Shown piece after piece: positions 1 to 10,870 of a stretch of 64,000 bases of DNA. Position numbers and translations under genes: made by a program. The notes beneath the pieces were generated by a model. The model searched no databases and had not been told where the DNA came from. It saw only the letters and a program-made list of their open reading frames with translations. Each line of letters begins with the position of its first letter. Position 1 is the stretch's first letter. This stretch comes from Semisulcospira habei (Eukaryota > Mollusca > Gastropoda > Semisulcospiridae). Location of the stretch: NCBI GenBank assembly GCA_036245525.1, contig BTPG01000004.1, positions 21,385,755 to 21,449,754 of the forward strand, in the 5' to 3' direction.

Positions 1-54
1 GGGAAGTGTATGTCCTCAGATTGAGCATTACACACTGATTGCCAGAGGCACTGA

Positions 55-56
<2 letters not shown>

Positions 57-113
<57 letters not shown>
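57..113. repeat. (CT)n microsatellite
   Basis: Uninterrupted CT dinucleotide run. The short reading frame over it is only Ser-Leu repetition and is not a gene. Confidence 0.97.
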
Positions 114-114
<1 letters not shown>

Positions 115-118
<4 letters not shown>

Positions 119-720
119 TTGCTTTTTTTTTCTGAATTTAACAAAAATAAATTCGACCGAAAAACACGATAATAAACTAAAGTCTGTCGGTCAACGAGAC
201 ATAACCGTGTACGAAGGCGTAGTAGTTTGGGTGACTACAAAAAGAGGGATAGTCTCCCTTTTCTTGTCTGAGTGATCCGTTGCCTGCCTGCGGTTTTCAT
301 GCACACCCGCACGCACTAACGCTCGCATGCACACAGACAAGCACGCACATCGAATTACAAGACATCATTCTCTGGATTTGATTGTGATCATCTAAACTTA
401 CATTTTAGAGGCACCTGGTGTCAGCATCACAATGCAGTCAAAGTAAAATGTCACATTTACCCTTGTTTTTATCCGAAAGGGAGTTTCTTTCTTTCTTTCT
501 TTCTTTATTTACTATATTTGCATATATAATGAGACATAAACCCTTTTTTCAAAATGGCCATATAGATAAAAAAAAAAAAATAAATGTCAATTGCCGCTCT
601 TCTGGAAAATCAAAGATAATTAGATATTTATTTTCTTGTCTGTATGTCCATTTATTTTTAGTACATTTTATAAATGTTGTAATTGGCCTATTTATTTCCT
701 TTTTAAGTCTAGTCTTCGAT
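115..720. other. No feature recognised
   Basis: AT-rich DNA with a short TTTC run near 484-507 and an A-run near 569. I see no exon, hairpin or known repeat here. Confidence 0.5.
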
Positions 721-729
721 TTACAGAAA

Positions 730-921
730 AGACTTTTTGGGATGGGTCGAGGTTAGGTGGGGCGAATTCAATAACATGCCCATGACGACGTAGGCGGGCA
801 GATCTAAAAATCTGACAACTAAAGACGGTAAATACGTCATGTATGGTTACGGTAACCTCGCCACTGAACGTACTTTTGGCGCGACTAAAGCGCCGTGTGT
901 GTGTGTATGTGTGATAGTGTA

Positions 922-987
<66 letters not shown>

Positions 988-1170
988 CACGAAAATCTCC
1001 GAAATTTTTATCCGTATACTACAAAGCTTCAAAATTCGGGAAAACGGCTTTGAGAGCCTCCGCCGGAGCATATTAAAACTGATTGTCTCATTTAAGGGGT
1101 TAAAACACCGTTTATAGAAAGTCGGTTGTCTCATAACAGAGTCCGTAATTTTTGTCATATCAGGGGCTGA
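730..1170 (+). repeat. Dispersed repeat K, copy 1
   Basis: Diverged copy of a dispersed repeat seen again at 10480-10870 and, inverted, at 29640-30170. Shared landmarks in order are a GGTGGGGCGAATT block, a TACGTCATGT-like block, an ACGTAC block near GGCGC, a dinucleotide array, a GAGAGCCTCCG block and the end motif AGTCCGTAATTTTT. No coding potential is visible. The family is not one I can name. Confidence 0.7.
897..984. repeat. (GT)n microsatellite inside repeat K
   Basis: GT dinucleotide array with one early interruption. Reading frames on both strands give only Cys-Val or Thr-His repetition. Confidence 0.97.
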
Positions 1171-1174
1171 TCGG

Positions 1175-2300
1175 GGGAGGGGGGTGAAGGAGGGGGGGGG
1201 GGGGGTGAATCCTGAGGGTTCCGGACACTAAAAGCTAGTAAGGGAGATAACTTGAAAATTATTCCTTCGTAGCACCCTTTTACTGACCAAAATTTGTTGC
1301 CCCTTAAAGTTATTTTTCCCAGGATCAAGCATCTCAAAACAGTCAGAAAACTGTCTCCAACAGACTACTGCTGACAGTATGTGTATGGGTCCTTTATGTA
1401 CTATCTTAGAGCTTTATGGTGTAAGTACAATGCCAAATGTGTGTTTGGAGGGTGTATTGTTTTTGTACTCGAGTCGCGGATTTATCGTCTGCATCGGCCT
1501 TGTTTTGCCTAATATGCATATTGAAAGTTATGAGCCTACGTCACAAGGCAGAACCCGGCCGACTATCAGTGTATCGCAATAGCGCAAGTCACGAGGTCAT
1601 CGGTGTGGTGTACACACGTGTCAGTGTACACGTGTACTGATATTTTCCGGAATCCCTTTGACGTAATTTTTCACGAGAAAGTAGAATGACCTTCCATGCT
1701 CGCTATGCTGTCAAAATCACAATGCGGGTTCCACTTAACCTGCTAGAATTTACTAATACTTTTAACGATCATGCTGCGTCGTGCACCGACCGAAGGTGTG
1801 GCTTATTTGACTCGCAAAGTCGGCGAACCTGCCGGCGTCCACGGTGCCTAGTTTGACCTTTGATCCTTTACCCCTCGGAAACAGGCACGCGTTCCATCAT
1901 TGAAACAGAACATTGGTATTTATACCCACTTTCTGCACTGCAGGCAGTTTCACATCTCACACATCGAAGTCTACCGCGTAACTGAAAGCATCATTGGAAA
2001 CGACAAATGCACCATCACAGCAGAAACACTACCTCTCTGAATCGAGTGAATGAGAGCCCGCACAGACAAAAGACGTGTTACGACCAGCGATGTGCAACCG
2101 TTTGACACACACAGTAGTTTTCAGATCTTTGCAACATAAAATGTGGTACCTAGCTCGTAACTATATGATAAAACAGCTTTTAAATCTTGTGAAATCAGTC
2201 AGAGATAAAGTTCTACTGATCATGAATTCCAGTCTGAAGTTTTGAAATCACTAGCGCTCGCGGAATTACTATAGGAAGATCGACGAAAACCGTAGATTAC
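1175..2300. other. No gene recognised; G-tract at the left end
   Basis: Starts with a G-rich tract (about 1175-1206). The remainder holds no exon or repeat I can support. It is the presumed first intron or downstream part of the minus-strand gene whose first exon ends at 2305. Confidence 0.4.
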
Positions 2301-2304
2301 TCAC

Positions 2305-2536
2305 CGATTCAGCAGGAAAGGGACACGTTGCCACATGTCCATATTCCCTTGTCCGATGTCAGTTCTACTTAGGCCGGGTATCTTGTCTCTCTTTCTCTTT
2401 CTTCTCTTCAATTCCGGCCCGGGCCGGGTATCTCGTCTCTCTTTCTCTTTCTTCTCTTCAATTCCGGACCGAGTCTGTCATTGTCGGCGCGAGTTGATGA
2501 TACTTTCTTTTTAGGCTTCGTTGGTTCATCCGCCAT
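2305..2536 (-). CDS. First coding exon of an unidentified nuclear-type protein, frameshifted by a 50-bp duplication
   Basis: On the minus strand an ATG at 2536 sits in an AAGATGGCGG context and opens a frame beginning MADEPTKPKKKV. It has two basic clusters typical of nuclear localisation signals, PKKKV and KRRKRKR. The exon ends at 2305 with a strong donor, CG|GTGAGTAA. A tandem duplication of 50 bp (forward 2372-2468) is not a multiple of three, so the first frame hits a stop in the second copy. The frame of the second copy instead runs on through MDMWQRVPFLLN to the donor. If only one copy is counted the exon is open for 60 codons and ends in phase 2. This suggests a real exon with a recent duplication, an allele or an assembly error. 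No family was recognised; later exons would lie left of the window or be unrecognised in 1-2300. Confidence 0.5.
2372..2468. repeat. 50-bp tandem duplication in the exon
   Basis: Two copies of a unit containing GCCGGGTATCT, a CT/TTCT-rich block and CAATTCCGG. They differ at one base (cttg versus ctcg). The period is 50, not divisible by three, and it breaks the reading frame of the surrounding exon. Confidence 0.85.
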
Positions 2537-2600
2537 CTTGTCTCTGATTGGTTATAATTATGCAGATTACCTAAGGTCGTAGAGTACAGTTATGACGTCA
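2529..2600 (-). promoter_or_regulatory. Promoter-like cluster: CRE, CCAAT box, YY1-like start
   Basis: Reading the minus strand towards the ATG at 2536 there is a perfect CRE palindrome TGACGTCA (2593-2600), then AACCAATCAG, an inverted CCAAT box (2547-2551), then AAGATGGCGG around the start codon, which matches the YY1 type of initiator. The order and spacing fit a TATA-less animal housekeeping promoter. Function is inferred only from motifs. Confidence 0.5.
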
Positions 2601-2721
2601 GCTACCATCGCCTATCAGAAGCAATCTTTTCACGGTGTCCCGTCACAAGATTCCGGTGGGCCTCTTTTCGCTTTGAACGGCCGACGAAAGAAAGCATTTG
2701 GTGGGACAATAGGGTGGTCAC

Positions 2722-2837
2722 TTAACACCTTACTCCCTGAGGACGAAATTATCAAATTTTTGTAGATGTCATCTGAGGTCTATATCACAGTTCTGGAGAC
2801 AGATCGACCATGATATTTTCAGGGCTTTATGGGTTAA
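2722..2837. repeat. TTAA-bounded element of hairpin family A, hairpin missing
   Basis: Bounded by TTAAC and GGGTTAA. It matches the flanks of the copy at about 39640-39840 (CCTGAGGACGA, GGAGACAGATCGACC) but passes directly from GATATTT to TCAGGGCTTT. The central palindrome has been lost cleanly. Confidence 0.7.
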
Positions 2838-2906
2838 ACAAGACCGCTCGTAATTTTGTGTAGGTCTTATTTGTTGGTTTTAATTTTGCTTGCGTCTAAC
2901 CTTTGA

Positions 2907-3055
2907 CTGCTAATGACGATATCGTTCAGCGGGGAAACAAATACCGCGTTGGTACAGGGTCTTCCCAGTGCGCAACGGCCATCGGGCCCACATTGGCCGA
3001 CTTTGGCCCGACGGCCTTTTGCGCACTGGGTTTCCGCCACGCGATATCGTCAGTA
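2907..3055. repeat. Hairpin family E, copy 1
   Basis: Nested palindrome. Outer arms are GACGATATCG and CGATATCGTC; the inner stem CCCAGTGCGC (2964) pairs with GCGCACTGGG (to 3030) around a GGCC-rich loop. Confidence 0.85.
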
Positions 3056-3139
3056 GACAGTCACGCGTTTTTATCTCATTCAGCCCGACGTATTTCCCAA
3101 ATTTTGGAGGCGTCATCTAGCGACTATACACCTGTTGCA

Positions 3140-3249
3140 GGAGATGGATCGACCATGATAATTCAAGGGTAGTGTCAGATTAGCTTGGCGCCGACAGGCG
3201 CCAAGCTAATCTGGCACTACCCTTGAATTATCATGGTCGACCCATCTCC
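3140..3249. repeat. Hairpin family A (GGCGCC type)
   Basis: Nearly perfect palindrome. The left arm GGAGATGGATCGACCATG runs to GGCGCC and the right arm returns to CATGGTCGACCCATCTCC. It belongs to the AATTCAAGGGTAGTG subtype. A TTAAA close follows near 3275. Confidence 0.9.
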
Positions 3250-3542
3250 TGATGTAGTGCGTCAGGGTTGTATAGGTTAAAGCGGTCTGGAAACATTGTC
3301 ATCATTTTGTTTCATCTGTGCAAAGACTTTGCGTGCGTGCGTGCGCCGGTGTGTGTGTGTGCGTGTGCAGTGCATTGTTGAGACCTGATACGTGAGTGAA
3401 CTGACGGGCAAAATGCCGCATAGATCCTCATGAGCCACCGCCTTCCGTATGAACAAGGCAAAGTTATTAGCAGAATTGAATGTGGAATAGCTGCGCAGGA
3501 CAATATTTCTGGCAGATTCTTATTTTATATTTTTAAAATACT

Positions 3543-3690
3543 TTTTCTTAGCCGGCGTGTGGTGTCAGTGCGGTAAGGAATGAGTGGCTCTGACCGGTGC
3601 AGTGTCACAAAATATTTTTCTTAGCCGGCGTGTGGTGTCAGTGCTGTAAGGAATGAGTGGCTCTGACCGGTGCAGTGTCCCAAGTGGCAC
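3543..3690. repeat. Tandem duplication, unit about 76 bp
   Basis: The block from TTCTTAGCCGGCGTG to GACCGGTGCAGTGTC occurs twice in tandem with very few differences, so it is recent. Confidence 0.85.
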
Positions 3691-3794
3691 CGCTCGACAA
3701 TCTTGTTGTTCGCAACACTGGCGAACATGATTGTGTATGTGTGGGTGCACTTGCAAGTTCCGGGTATTGACATTTGTGTAGGGCAGTAAATCTC

Positions 3795-4122
3795 TTCACA
3801 CGCACACGCACACAGACAAAGACACACACACACACACACACTGACACAAAGAAAATTGGTGAGGGGGGTCGGCAGAACCCCCTGAATATTGTTAGATTAA
3901 AAAAAAAGGTTTTGAGGAATATGTTTATTTTGTCTTTCTTTGAACTTGTAGAGGTTAGGCTATAGTTTGCCTTCACCTCTCCACACCCCCCCCCCCCTTT
4001 GCCCCCCCCCCCCCCCACACACACACACCCTCTCCGGCCGTTTGATTTTTTAGAGGCTGACAAAGTAATATATGAGGCACGCTGACCACCTCCCGACACC
4101 CCTTAACCCCCCCCCCCTCCAC
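3795..4122. repeat. AC-rich and C-homopolymer low-complexity stretch
   Basis: Contains an AC array (about 3795-3845) and C-runs (about 3981-4015 and 4101-4117). No gene is visible. Confidence 0.8.
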
Positions 4123-4243
4123 CCCGCCCCTTCCCCGTTAGGATCTCTAAATGAGATCACTGTCTGCTAATCCATTGTGTCCGAGGGGCCACACCCTCAA
4201 ATTTTCAAGTCGTCCCTTGAAGACTATTACAATTTAGGAGACA

Positions 4244-4339
4244 GATCGACCATGATAGTTCAAGGGTGGTGCCAGAATAGCGTGGCGCCTACAGCTACCA
4301 AGCTATTCTGGCACCACCCTTGAACTATCATGGTCGATC
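4244..4339. repeat. Hairpin family A
   Basis: GATCGACCATGATAGTTCAA on the left pairs with its complement ending at 4339. It is the GTTCAAGGGTGGTGCCAGAATAGC subtype and has a homologue at 52619-52713. Confidence 0.9.
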
Positions 4340-4562
4340 CATATCTTGATGCCGTGTGTCACAGTCGGGGTTAAATAAGTTAAGCAAAAGTTCCTGGGTC
4401 TGACGTCGTCGTTGTCGGCCTGCACCCGGCTGTGCATAGGGTCATCTACGGCCCGTGTTGGTCTGAGGACCTTTTGCTCGCTGATAAACACATTCTGCTC
4501 CAGGACCGAAATTTGCAAATTTTGAAGTTGCCCCCTGAAGACTGATTACACTTCTGGAAACA

Positions 4563-4650
4563 GATCGAGCGTGATAGTTCAAGGGTTGTGCCAGAGTAGC
4601 TATGGGCGCCAAGCTATTGTGGCACAAGCCTTGAACTATCACGCTCGATC
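4563..4650. repeat. Hairpin family A, GAGCGTG variant
   Basis: GATCGAGCGTGATAG pairs with CTATCACGCTCGATC; the variant bases are matched in both arms. Part of the left inner stem is missing compared with the partner at 52933-53028. The flank TGAATGAGTTAA follows. Confidence 0.88.
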
Positions 4651-5700
4651 CATGTCTTGCCGTGGCGTGTCGGAGTTGAATGAGTTAAGGCTTGTTCTTT
4701 TCGGTGCACAGGAACACTTTACATGTTTTATTGATTGCACAACACTGGCAAACATGTCTTGAGCAGTGTTTGTCCTGCACATTTAGTCCACAAGCTAGGA
4801 AGGTCTACCGTGCACACCCCCCCCCCCCAGTACTCAATAAGATGGGTTTCAAAGTGTTTTTTAGTATGTCCTGAGATGTTTAAGCCATGTCCCCCGAAAA
4901 TCCTTAGGAACACACCAGAGATATAGCCGATGGCGCAAGGGTACCCCCATTCACGCTCTTCGCAGGTGCTAAAATGAGGTTGAGAAACATTTTCCTCTAA
5001 ATAAATCAGAATTCATTCCAGAAACCCAAATCAGGCAATATTATGTCAAGGCACACCTTCTTCATCCTCTGCAAAAAAACAGAATGAAAAAATATTGAAT
5101 CTCTGGCTCACAGTGAAGGTATTTGTGCACCCATTAAACGACCATTTCCGCGAAATCGCAAAAAAAGACAAAAATAATGTGTCAGATGCCTTCAGACATT
5201 TTCTATAGCACTGACAGTCCATTTTCAGGTTTACATCATTAAAACAGGATGTCACAATTATTATAAACTTGACTATGTGATGCTGTGATCCCTGTGAGTG
5301 CCACAGTGGTTGATTTTGTATCCCTACCCCCAAGTTGTAAAAATACACAAAATTAATTAGAAAAAATTGCTTAAGTTATTCCATTTTATTTTGACCTCTT
5401 TTTACCTATTAAGTTTCAATAATGTGAGCATAAAGTGCAAGAAAATAAGTTAAGTCGTCATCCTTTACGGTACATTCGTGGTGAATGATAACTTTTTCCC
5501 ATTTAAAATTGCCGAATTGGGAAACGTACGTCGTTTCCGGTGCCCTCAGAAATTTTGTATACAACTGATAGGTCTTTGTTAGGTTTTATTGGTTAGGATA
5601 GAGTACCACAGTTACTCCCAACCTGATTTTGTGATGCTATGATGCATTTAGGGGCCACAGTGGCTGAATCTGCTGCCCTACCCCCATTTTACCAGTACGC

Positions 5701-6506
5701 AAAGTAACGCAGCAATAGTGAGCTCCAAAACCTGACAGACAAACTTTCAAGTAGCGCAGGGTCTTATGGCATGGAGATCAGTACGGATAAAAGCAAAGTG
5801 ATGATCAACACCACAAGTGACAGCAGCAGCAATATTCACATGAATGGCCAGAAGCTAGAAGAGGTCAATAGCTTCAAGTACTTGGGAGCCACCCTGTCCA
5901 AAGACGGTAGTTGCATAGCAGAGATCCGTATCAGGATAGGTACAGCAACATCCGCAATGGCCAGGCTGGACAGGATATGGCGAAGTAACTCCATCAGCTT
6001 CACCATCAAGTACAGGCTTTACAAGTCCCTCGTAGTGTCTATTCTACTCTACGGCTGTGAGACTTGGACACTGCTTGCAGACTCAGAAAAGAAAATCCAG
6101 GCCTTTGAGAACAAGTGCCTGAGGAAGTTGCTCCGCATCTCGTACCGCGAGCACAAGACCAACGAATATGTACGGAGCATCGTCACTTCCCTGGTGGGCC
6201 CACATGAACCCCTTCTGGCAACCGTGAAACGGCGCAAGCTTGCTTGGTTTGGCCACGTGACCCGACACAACACCTTGTCCAAGACTATCCTCCAAGGCAC
6301 TCTCGAAGGAAGTCGTCGGCGAGGTCGTCAGAGAAAGAGTTGGGTCGCAAACATAAAAGAATGGACCGAACTCGAGATGCCAGACTTGCTTGCCACCGCC
6401 CAAAATAGAACTCAGTGGAGAGCACTGTCTGTTGCTGCTGCCTCTCAGTCCCCCCAACGCCCAGTTCGGGCAAGGGACTGATGATGATGATGATGAAAGT
6501 AACGCA
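5701..6506 (+). mobile_element. 5'-truncated RTE-clade LINE with 11-bp target duplication
   Basis: The insert 5712-6495 is bounded by AAAGTAACGCA at 5701-5711 and 6496-6506. Its 3' end is a short (TGA)n tail, the typical RTE ending. It starts inside the reverse transcriptase gene and matches 22892 onward of the longer copy with very few differences. Confidence 0.9.
5771..6481 (+). pseudogene. C-terminal part of RTE reverse transcriptase
   Basis: An open frame of 236 codons covers the region after the catalytic RT motifs, including FKYLGATLSKDG, YGCETWTLL, WFGHVTR and RRGRQRKSW. These are characteristic of the thumb and C-terminal part of RTE/BovB-type ORF2. The FADD catalytic motif lies upstream of the truncation point, so this copy cannot encode an active enzyme. 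It is nearly identical to the copy ending at 23661. Confidence 0.9.
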
Positions 6507-6655
6507 AAATAATCATAAAAATTGCTTACGTCATACTCTGTTTAAATATTTTTTGTTGCCAGTTTTTTTTTAAGTATACATATTGAGCATAACAAGTTGT
6601 GATCATTTCATTAATTTCAATGAAACCCATCAATTTAATTGTAACTATTTTTAAC

Positions 6656-7420
6656 TGGCTGGTCTTTTAGGTGATATTTTACTTAGCGTAAGGCAGGTCT
6701 AGTAAGGTCTCCCCTTTTCCTTTCATTTATTTTCATCTAGAAATGTGTAAATATGAATGCGTAATAAAGTTTCATGGTTCCTAATAGCCAAAACAATGTT
6801 ATCAAAAATACTTAGTTTCCACATGTCGACTACGAGATCTCCACTTCCACCTTCTGCAACGTTCAATTTGGTATGGCCGTCTTTAAATCTTATATTGCTC
6901 TGGCTGCCAATAAGTGAGCTGCCAAGAGCTAGGCAGCATTTTTTCAGAGTTTGGTGTATAGGGGCGTGTCTTCTGGTCAGAACTGCCAGCAGACCGCTTC
7001 TGTGTATGGACATGTTTGGAGAATGTGCTAAGGAGACTGATTTTCTACGCCAAATTCGCATAGGGCTGTTTCCGCATGACGAGGTGAGTCCAGCAGGGTC
7101 CTTACGGTCTGTGAACATTTGTGAAAGTTGTTAAAAAATGACAAGGCTTTTTCAGGGCCCTGGAAAGTCTGTCAATTTCAGTCCTTTTTCTTAAAGTCTG
7201 TGAAAGTTTGTACAAAATTACAACGTGCTGGCAGACTTTTGTCTACTTCTTTTTTTTTTCTCCCCCAATTTGTGACTATTCCATTGCGAACGATCATGCT
7301 GACGCTTGTTGCAAGTGATCTTATTTAGCTCTGATCATAAAGTGACTGTATGGCCTTTCTGCCGAACATTCTGATTGGTTGTTTACGCTTCTACTGAAGT
7401 CCGCCATTCGCTAAGCGTTC
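6656..7420. other. Left part of the foldback spacer; nothing recognised
   Basis: Unique-looking sequence between the left arm and the decayed LINE. Short open frames occur on both strands near 6723-7134, but none shows a known domain. Confidence 0.4.
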
Positions 7421-7422
7421 TT

Positions 7423-9003
7423 TTATTTTGGTATCTCTTCATGCATTAGGCACGGAAGCTTCAAATAATTGCTGATACAGAGTGATCTGATTAAAGTGTG
7501 TAAACCTTCAGGCTTCATTTTGGGTTTGTGAAACGTTCCTGCTTTTCTGTACGGACCCAGTCCAGAGTAAGCAGTGCGTAGATGAAAGATGGTGGCCTGG
7601 CTCTCCCTGTTCAGCTTGTTGATGTCATCTGCCCACAGGCTGCAGCCGCCATTCTGCTGTTGCCAATCACTTTGTTGTTGTAGTGTCTCCATTCCCAGCT
7701 AGTCCAGAATGCACTGGAATCCACTGCAGCACTATTTTGTGGACAGGGCATCCAGTCTATCTTGAAGCTTCCTGGTGAGATCAGTGGATCAAGCTGCTGC
7801 CTTTCCCTAGCTAGTGCTCTGCTGCTGTGTTGAGCACCTGCAGATCTGTACGATAGTTGGAGCTGCTGCCACCAGCTGGTAAGGAGAGGGAGGTAGTAGT
7901 GCGGTCTGCACAACAGATGTACACACCACTTCCTTCATTCCGCACGGCATCTTATGTGGTATCACAGCTGCTGTGAGGGTAGCGCTTGTGCACAACCTCC
8001 AGCAAGATGGCTTTGTGCAGTGCCGCGACCTTTGGTAAAGAGTCCTGGAACATTGTTTATGTTGTCTTGAAGGCTCTTTCGAGATGTCCAGGTATCTGAA
8101 GGGAGCTCTTCACACATCTTTGGGCTTGGTTCCAGGACGTCAGTGTTAGCCCTTTGCAGGACCTTCAGTTGGCGGTTCAGATTTGGGCAGTTCAGATTTG
8201 GACATTTCTGACGGTTCTTGGTCTGCTCCTGTAGTCTCCCATGCTGTCGGTGTTTAGTAAGTTTCTTCATCGTGTGTGCTGTTCTGTATTCCAGTGGCTC
8301 CAATGTCCTCCATTTCCTAAATTGGGGTACTCCAGATGGCTCTAAGAATGTCACTGCATCATGAGAATGATCCATGTTCTGCATCTTGTCAAGCCTGGCT
8401 TTTTGGGTTTTGCAGGCAGTGTTTCATGTTGTCGATGTATCTTGGTACCGCACAACTGGTCTGACCGAGCAGGTGTTTGCTTGTGCCAGGATGCTGTAAT
8501 TTGAGCCAATGTGGTCCCCACCAGTTTCTTCATCAGAGACTTTTTTTTTGCAGCTCTAGCTTCCATGGCTTCAATATGAGGCCTCCACGTGAATCCAGTA
8601 ATTTATTTGTTGCCAGTAAAGTTGGCCTGTCTGTCTTTGGTACTCGAAGGTCTCCAGTTTTGAGGTGACCTCTTCCGTCTGATTGAAAGAGATGGTCTAG
8701 CTCAGTTTGAGTGGCCTCTTTCAGTCCAGCTGCTGACTCTATTGGCAACATCCTGGATTCTGGAGGATGCTATTTCTTTATGTTTTCTGGAGGATGCTAT
8801 TTCTTTATGTTCTGCTGCGCTCCACACTGCAAAGTCATCCGCATGGAGGATGTTCGAGACGAACCTAGGTACTGTTGTACTGATGTCATTAATGTAGACC
8901 AAAAACAGCATCAGACACAACATCTCCCTGAGGAACACCTTCCCCGAGTTTGACAAGAGTGCTGAATGTGCAGACGATAGAAGCTTCAGCGGGAGCCCCT
9001 GTT
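7423..9003 (-). pseudogene. Decayed LINE with RT and RNase H-tail remnants
   Basis: Read on the minus strand, fragments in three frames follow the order of a Jockey/I-type LINE. They are EGVPQGDVVSDAVF (RT palm), FLVYINDI with HADDFAVW (catalytic motif, Tyr replaced by His), a stretch like tYLGvtLDsRltWkpH, EARAAKKKSLMKKLVGTT, and finally ESQATIFHLRTAYSGL, which resembles the post-RNase H tail. Frameshifts and stops are frequent. It occupies the spacer of the foldback element. Confidence 0.75.
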
Positions 9004-9011
9004 AAGCATGC

Positions 9012-10086
9012 CTTAAATAAAAAAAAATTACAATTAAATTGATGGGTCACATTGAAATTAATGAAATGATCACAAATGTTTATGCTCAATATGCATATTT
9101 TGTTAAGAAAACTGGCAACAAACATATTTAATCAGAGGAGCAATTGTTATGATCATTTTTCGTTCCTTTGCGTACAGGAAAAATGGGGGTAGGGCAGCAG
9201 ATTCAGTCACTGTGGCCCCTAAATGCATCACAGCATCATAAAATCAGGTTGGGAGTAACTGTGGTACTCTTTCCTAAACAATAAAACCTAAAAAAGACCT
9301 ATCAGTTGTATACAAAATTTCTGAGGGCATCAGAAACAACGTACGTTTCCCAATTCGGCAATTTTAAATGGGAAAAAGCTATCATTCACCACGAACATAC
9401 CGTAAAGGATGCCGACTTTCCTTATTTTCTTGCACTTTATGCTCACATTATTCAAACTTAATAGGTAAAAAGAGGTCAAAATAAAATGGAATAACTTAAG
9501 CAATTTTTTCTAATTAATTTTGTGTATTTTTAAACTTGGGGGTAGGGATACAAAATCAACCACTGTGGCACTCACAGTAATCACAGCATCACATAGTCAA
9601 GTTTATAATAATTGTGACATCCTGTTTTAATGATGTAAACCTGAAAATGGACTGTCAGTGCTATAGAAAATGTCTGAAGGCATCTGACACATTATTTTTG
9701 TCTTTTTTTGCGATTTCGCGGAAATGGTCGTTTAATGGGTGCACAAATACCTTCACTGTGAGCCAGAGATTCAATATGTTTTCATTCTGTTTTTTGCAGA
9801 GGATGCAGAAGGTGTGCCTTGACATAATATTGCCTGATTTGGGTTTCTGGAATGAATTCTGATTTATTTAGAGGAAAATGTTTCTCAACCTCATTTTAGC
9901 ACCTGCGAAGAGCGTGAATGGGGGTACCCTTGCGCCATCGGCTATATCTCTGGTGTGTTCCTAAGGATTTTCGGGGAACATGGCTTAAACATCTCAGGAC
10001 ATACTAAGGAACACTTTGAAACCCATCTTATTGAGTACTGGGGGGGGGGGGGGGGTGCACGGTAGACCTTCCTAGCTTATGGACTA
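9012..10086 (-). repeat. Right arm of the foldback element
   Basis: Inverted copy of 4784-6655 without the RTE insertion, ending in TTCCTAGCTTATGGACTA. A G-run at about 10040-10055 corresponds to the C-run at 4817-4828 in the left arm. Confidence 0.85.
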
Positions 10087-10289
10087 ATTGCTACTGCCAC
10101 TTGTGTGGGAGTGTAGATTACGAAACACATACATACGCACGCACGGACAAACACACACACGCACGCATAGACACATCCCACACACACAACAATAGTTCAG
10201 CACTACCTCTGAAAGGAAGTGTTAAAATATAAAACTATTTTACATTTTATTTGTTTAATCTGTTACAATACGAATTAATTATGCGCACG

Positions 10290-10336
<47 letters not shown>

Positions 10337-10480
10337 ACGCGCACACACACACGCACTCACATAAATACACACACCCAATATCATCAAATTTGCATCTATG
10401 CCACCTCTGAAATGAAATGTATCATTTGTAATTTATTTGTTCAATCTGTTACAATTGATACACTGATTATACACGCGCGC
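10087..10480 (+). repeat. Right part of the duplicated segment (partner 53161-53545)
   Basis: Matches 53161 onward through CTACTGCCACTTGT, the AC-rich arrays and ATTTGTTCAATCTGTTACAA. It contains (AC)n at 10292-10330. Confidence 0.8.
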
Positions 10481-10870
10481 GCGTGTGTGTGTGTGTGTGT
10501 ATGTATGTGACAGCGACTAGAGCCCACGTTTATGGACGGACAAGCTTGAAATTTGTCCCTAAAAGAATTATCTCGAGAACTTTTTTCGATTTCTTTTTTA
10601 TTAGGACGCTCATTGGCAAGAAAATGGCCGTTTCACAAAAACCGGTTGATCCATACTGGAGTCCGTAATTTTTCATATTTTTACAAGATATTTTGCTTAT
10701 AGCTAGATAAAAGGGACAATAAATTGAATGAGTTCGTTAACCAGCATTGTACCCCTAAAACCTTTAGAGTGATAATTAAATAATTTTTAACAAATATATT
10801 TTCACGTTTTTTGGGATTAATTTCACGAATTTTATGGGTTAATCTTAAAACAATTTAATCTTTCTTTTAA
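10480..10870 (+). repeat. Dispersed repeat K, copy 2
   Basis: Shares CAAGCTTGAAA, GGAGTCCGTAATTTTT and TTGAATGAGTTCGTTA with the copies at 730-1170 and 29640-30170. It is diverged. Confidence 0.6.

Larger units (their letters stand above)
4046..4783 (+). repeat. Left part of a duplicated segment (partner 52436-53163)
   Basis: From TTTTAGAGGCTGACAAAG to TTGTCCTGCACATT this matches 52436-53163 across two hairpin elements and the sequence between them. The match resumes at 10087 with the sequence following 53160. The foldback element 4784-10086 therefore interrupts one copy of a duplicated segment. Confidence 0.85.
4784..6655 (+). repeat. Left arm of the foldback element
   Basis: The inverted counterpart is 9012-10086. 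The arms diverge by scattered substitutions and small indels, and the left one is lengthened by the RTE insertion at 5712-6495. The arm-internal short reading frame near 5046-5348 is mirrored at 9614-9862. It has no recognisable product. Confidence 0.85.
4784..10086. mobile_element. Foldback (long-inverted-repeat) DNA element, full length
   Basis: The ends are TAGTCCA...TGGACTA. Arms of about 1.1 kb (4784-6655 less an RTE insertion, and 9012-10086) are inverted copies of each other. The unoccupied target is visible at 53161: GTCCTGCACATTGCTACTG there equals the two flanks here joined. Comparison gives a 3-bp target duplication ATT (4781-4783 and 10087-10089). The spacer 6656-9011 contains a decayed LINE and no transposase that I can recognise, so the copy is probably non-autonomous. 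The superfamily cannot be assigned: a 3-bp duplication occurs in several, such as PIF/Harbinger. Confidence 0.85.

Noticed and set aside
847..1158. Minus-strand 103-codon frame across the (GT)n array
   Set aside because: Mostly Thr-His repetition from the microsatellite inside a dispersed repeat.
3638..4099. 153-codon minus-strand frame
   Set aside because: Crosses AC and C homopolymer runs; Gly- and Cys/Val-rich noise with no domain.
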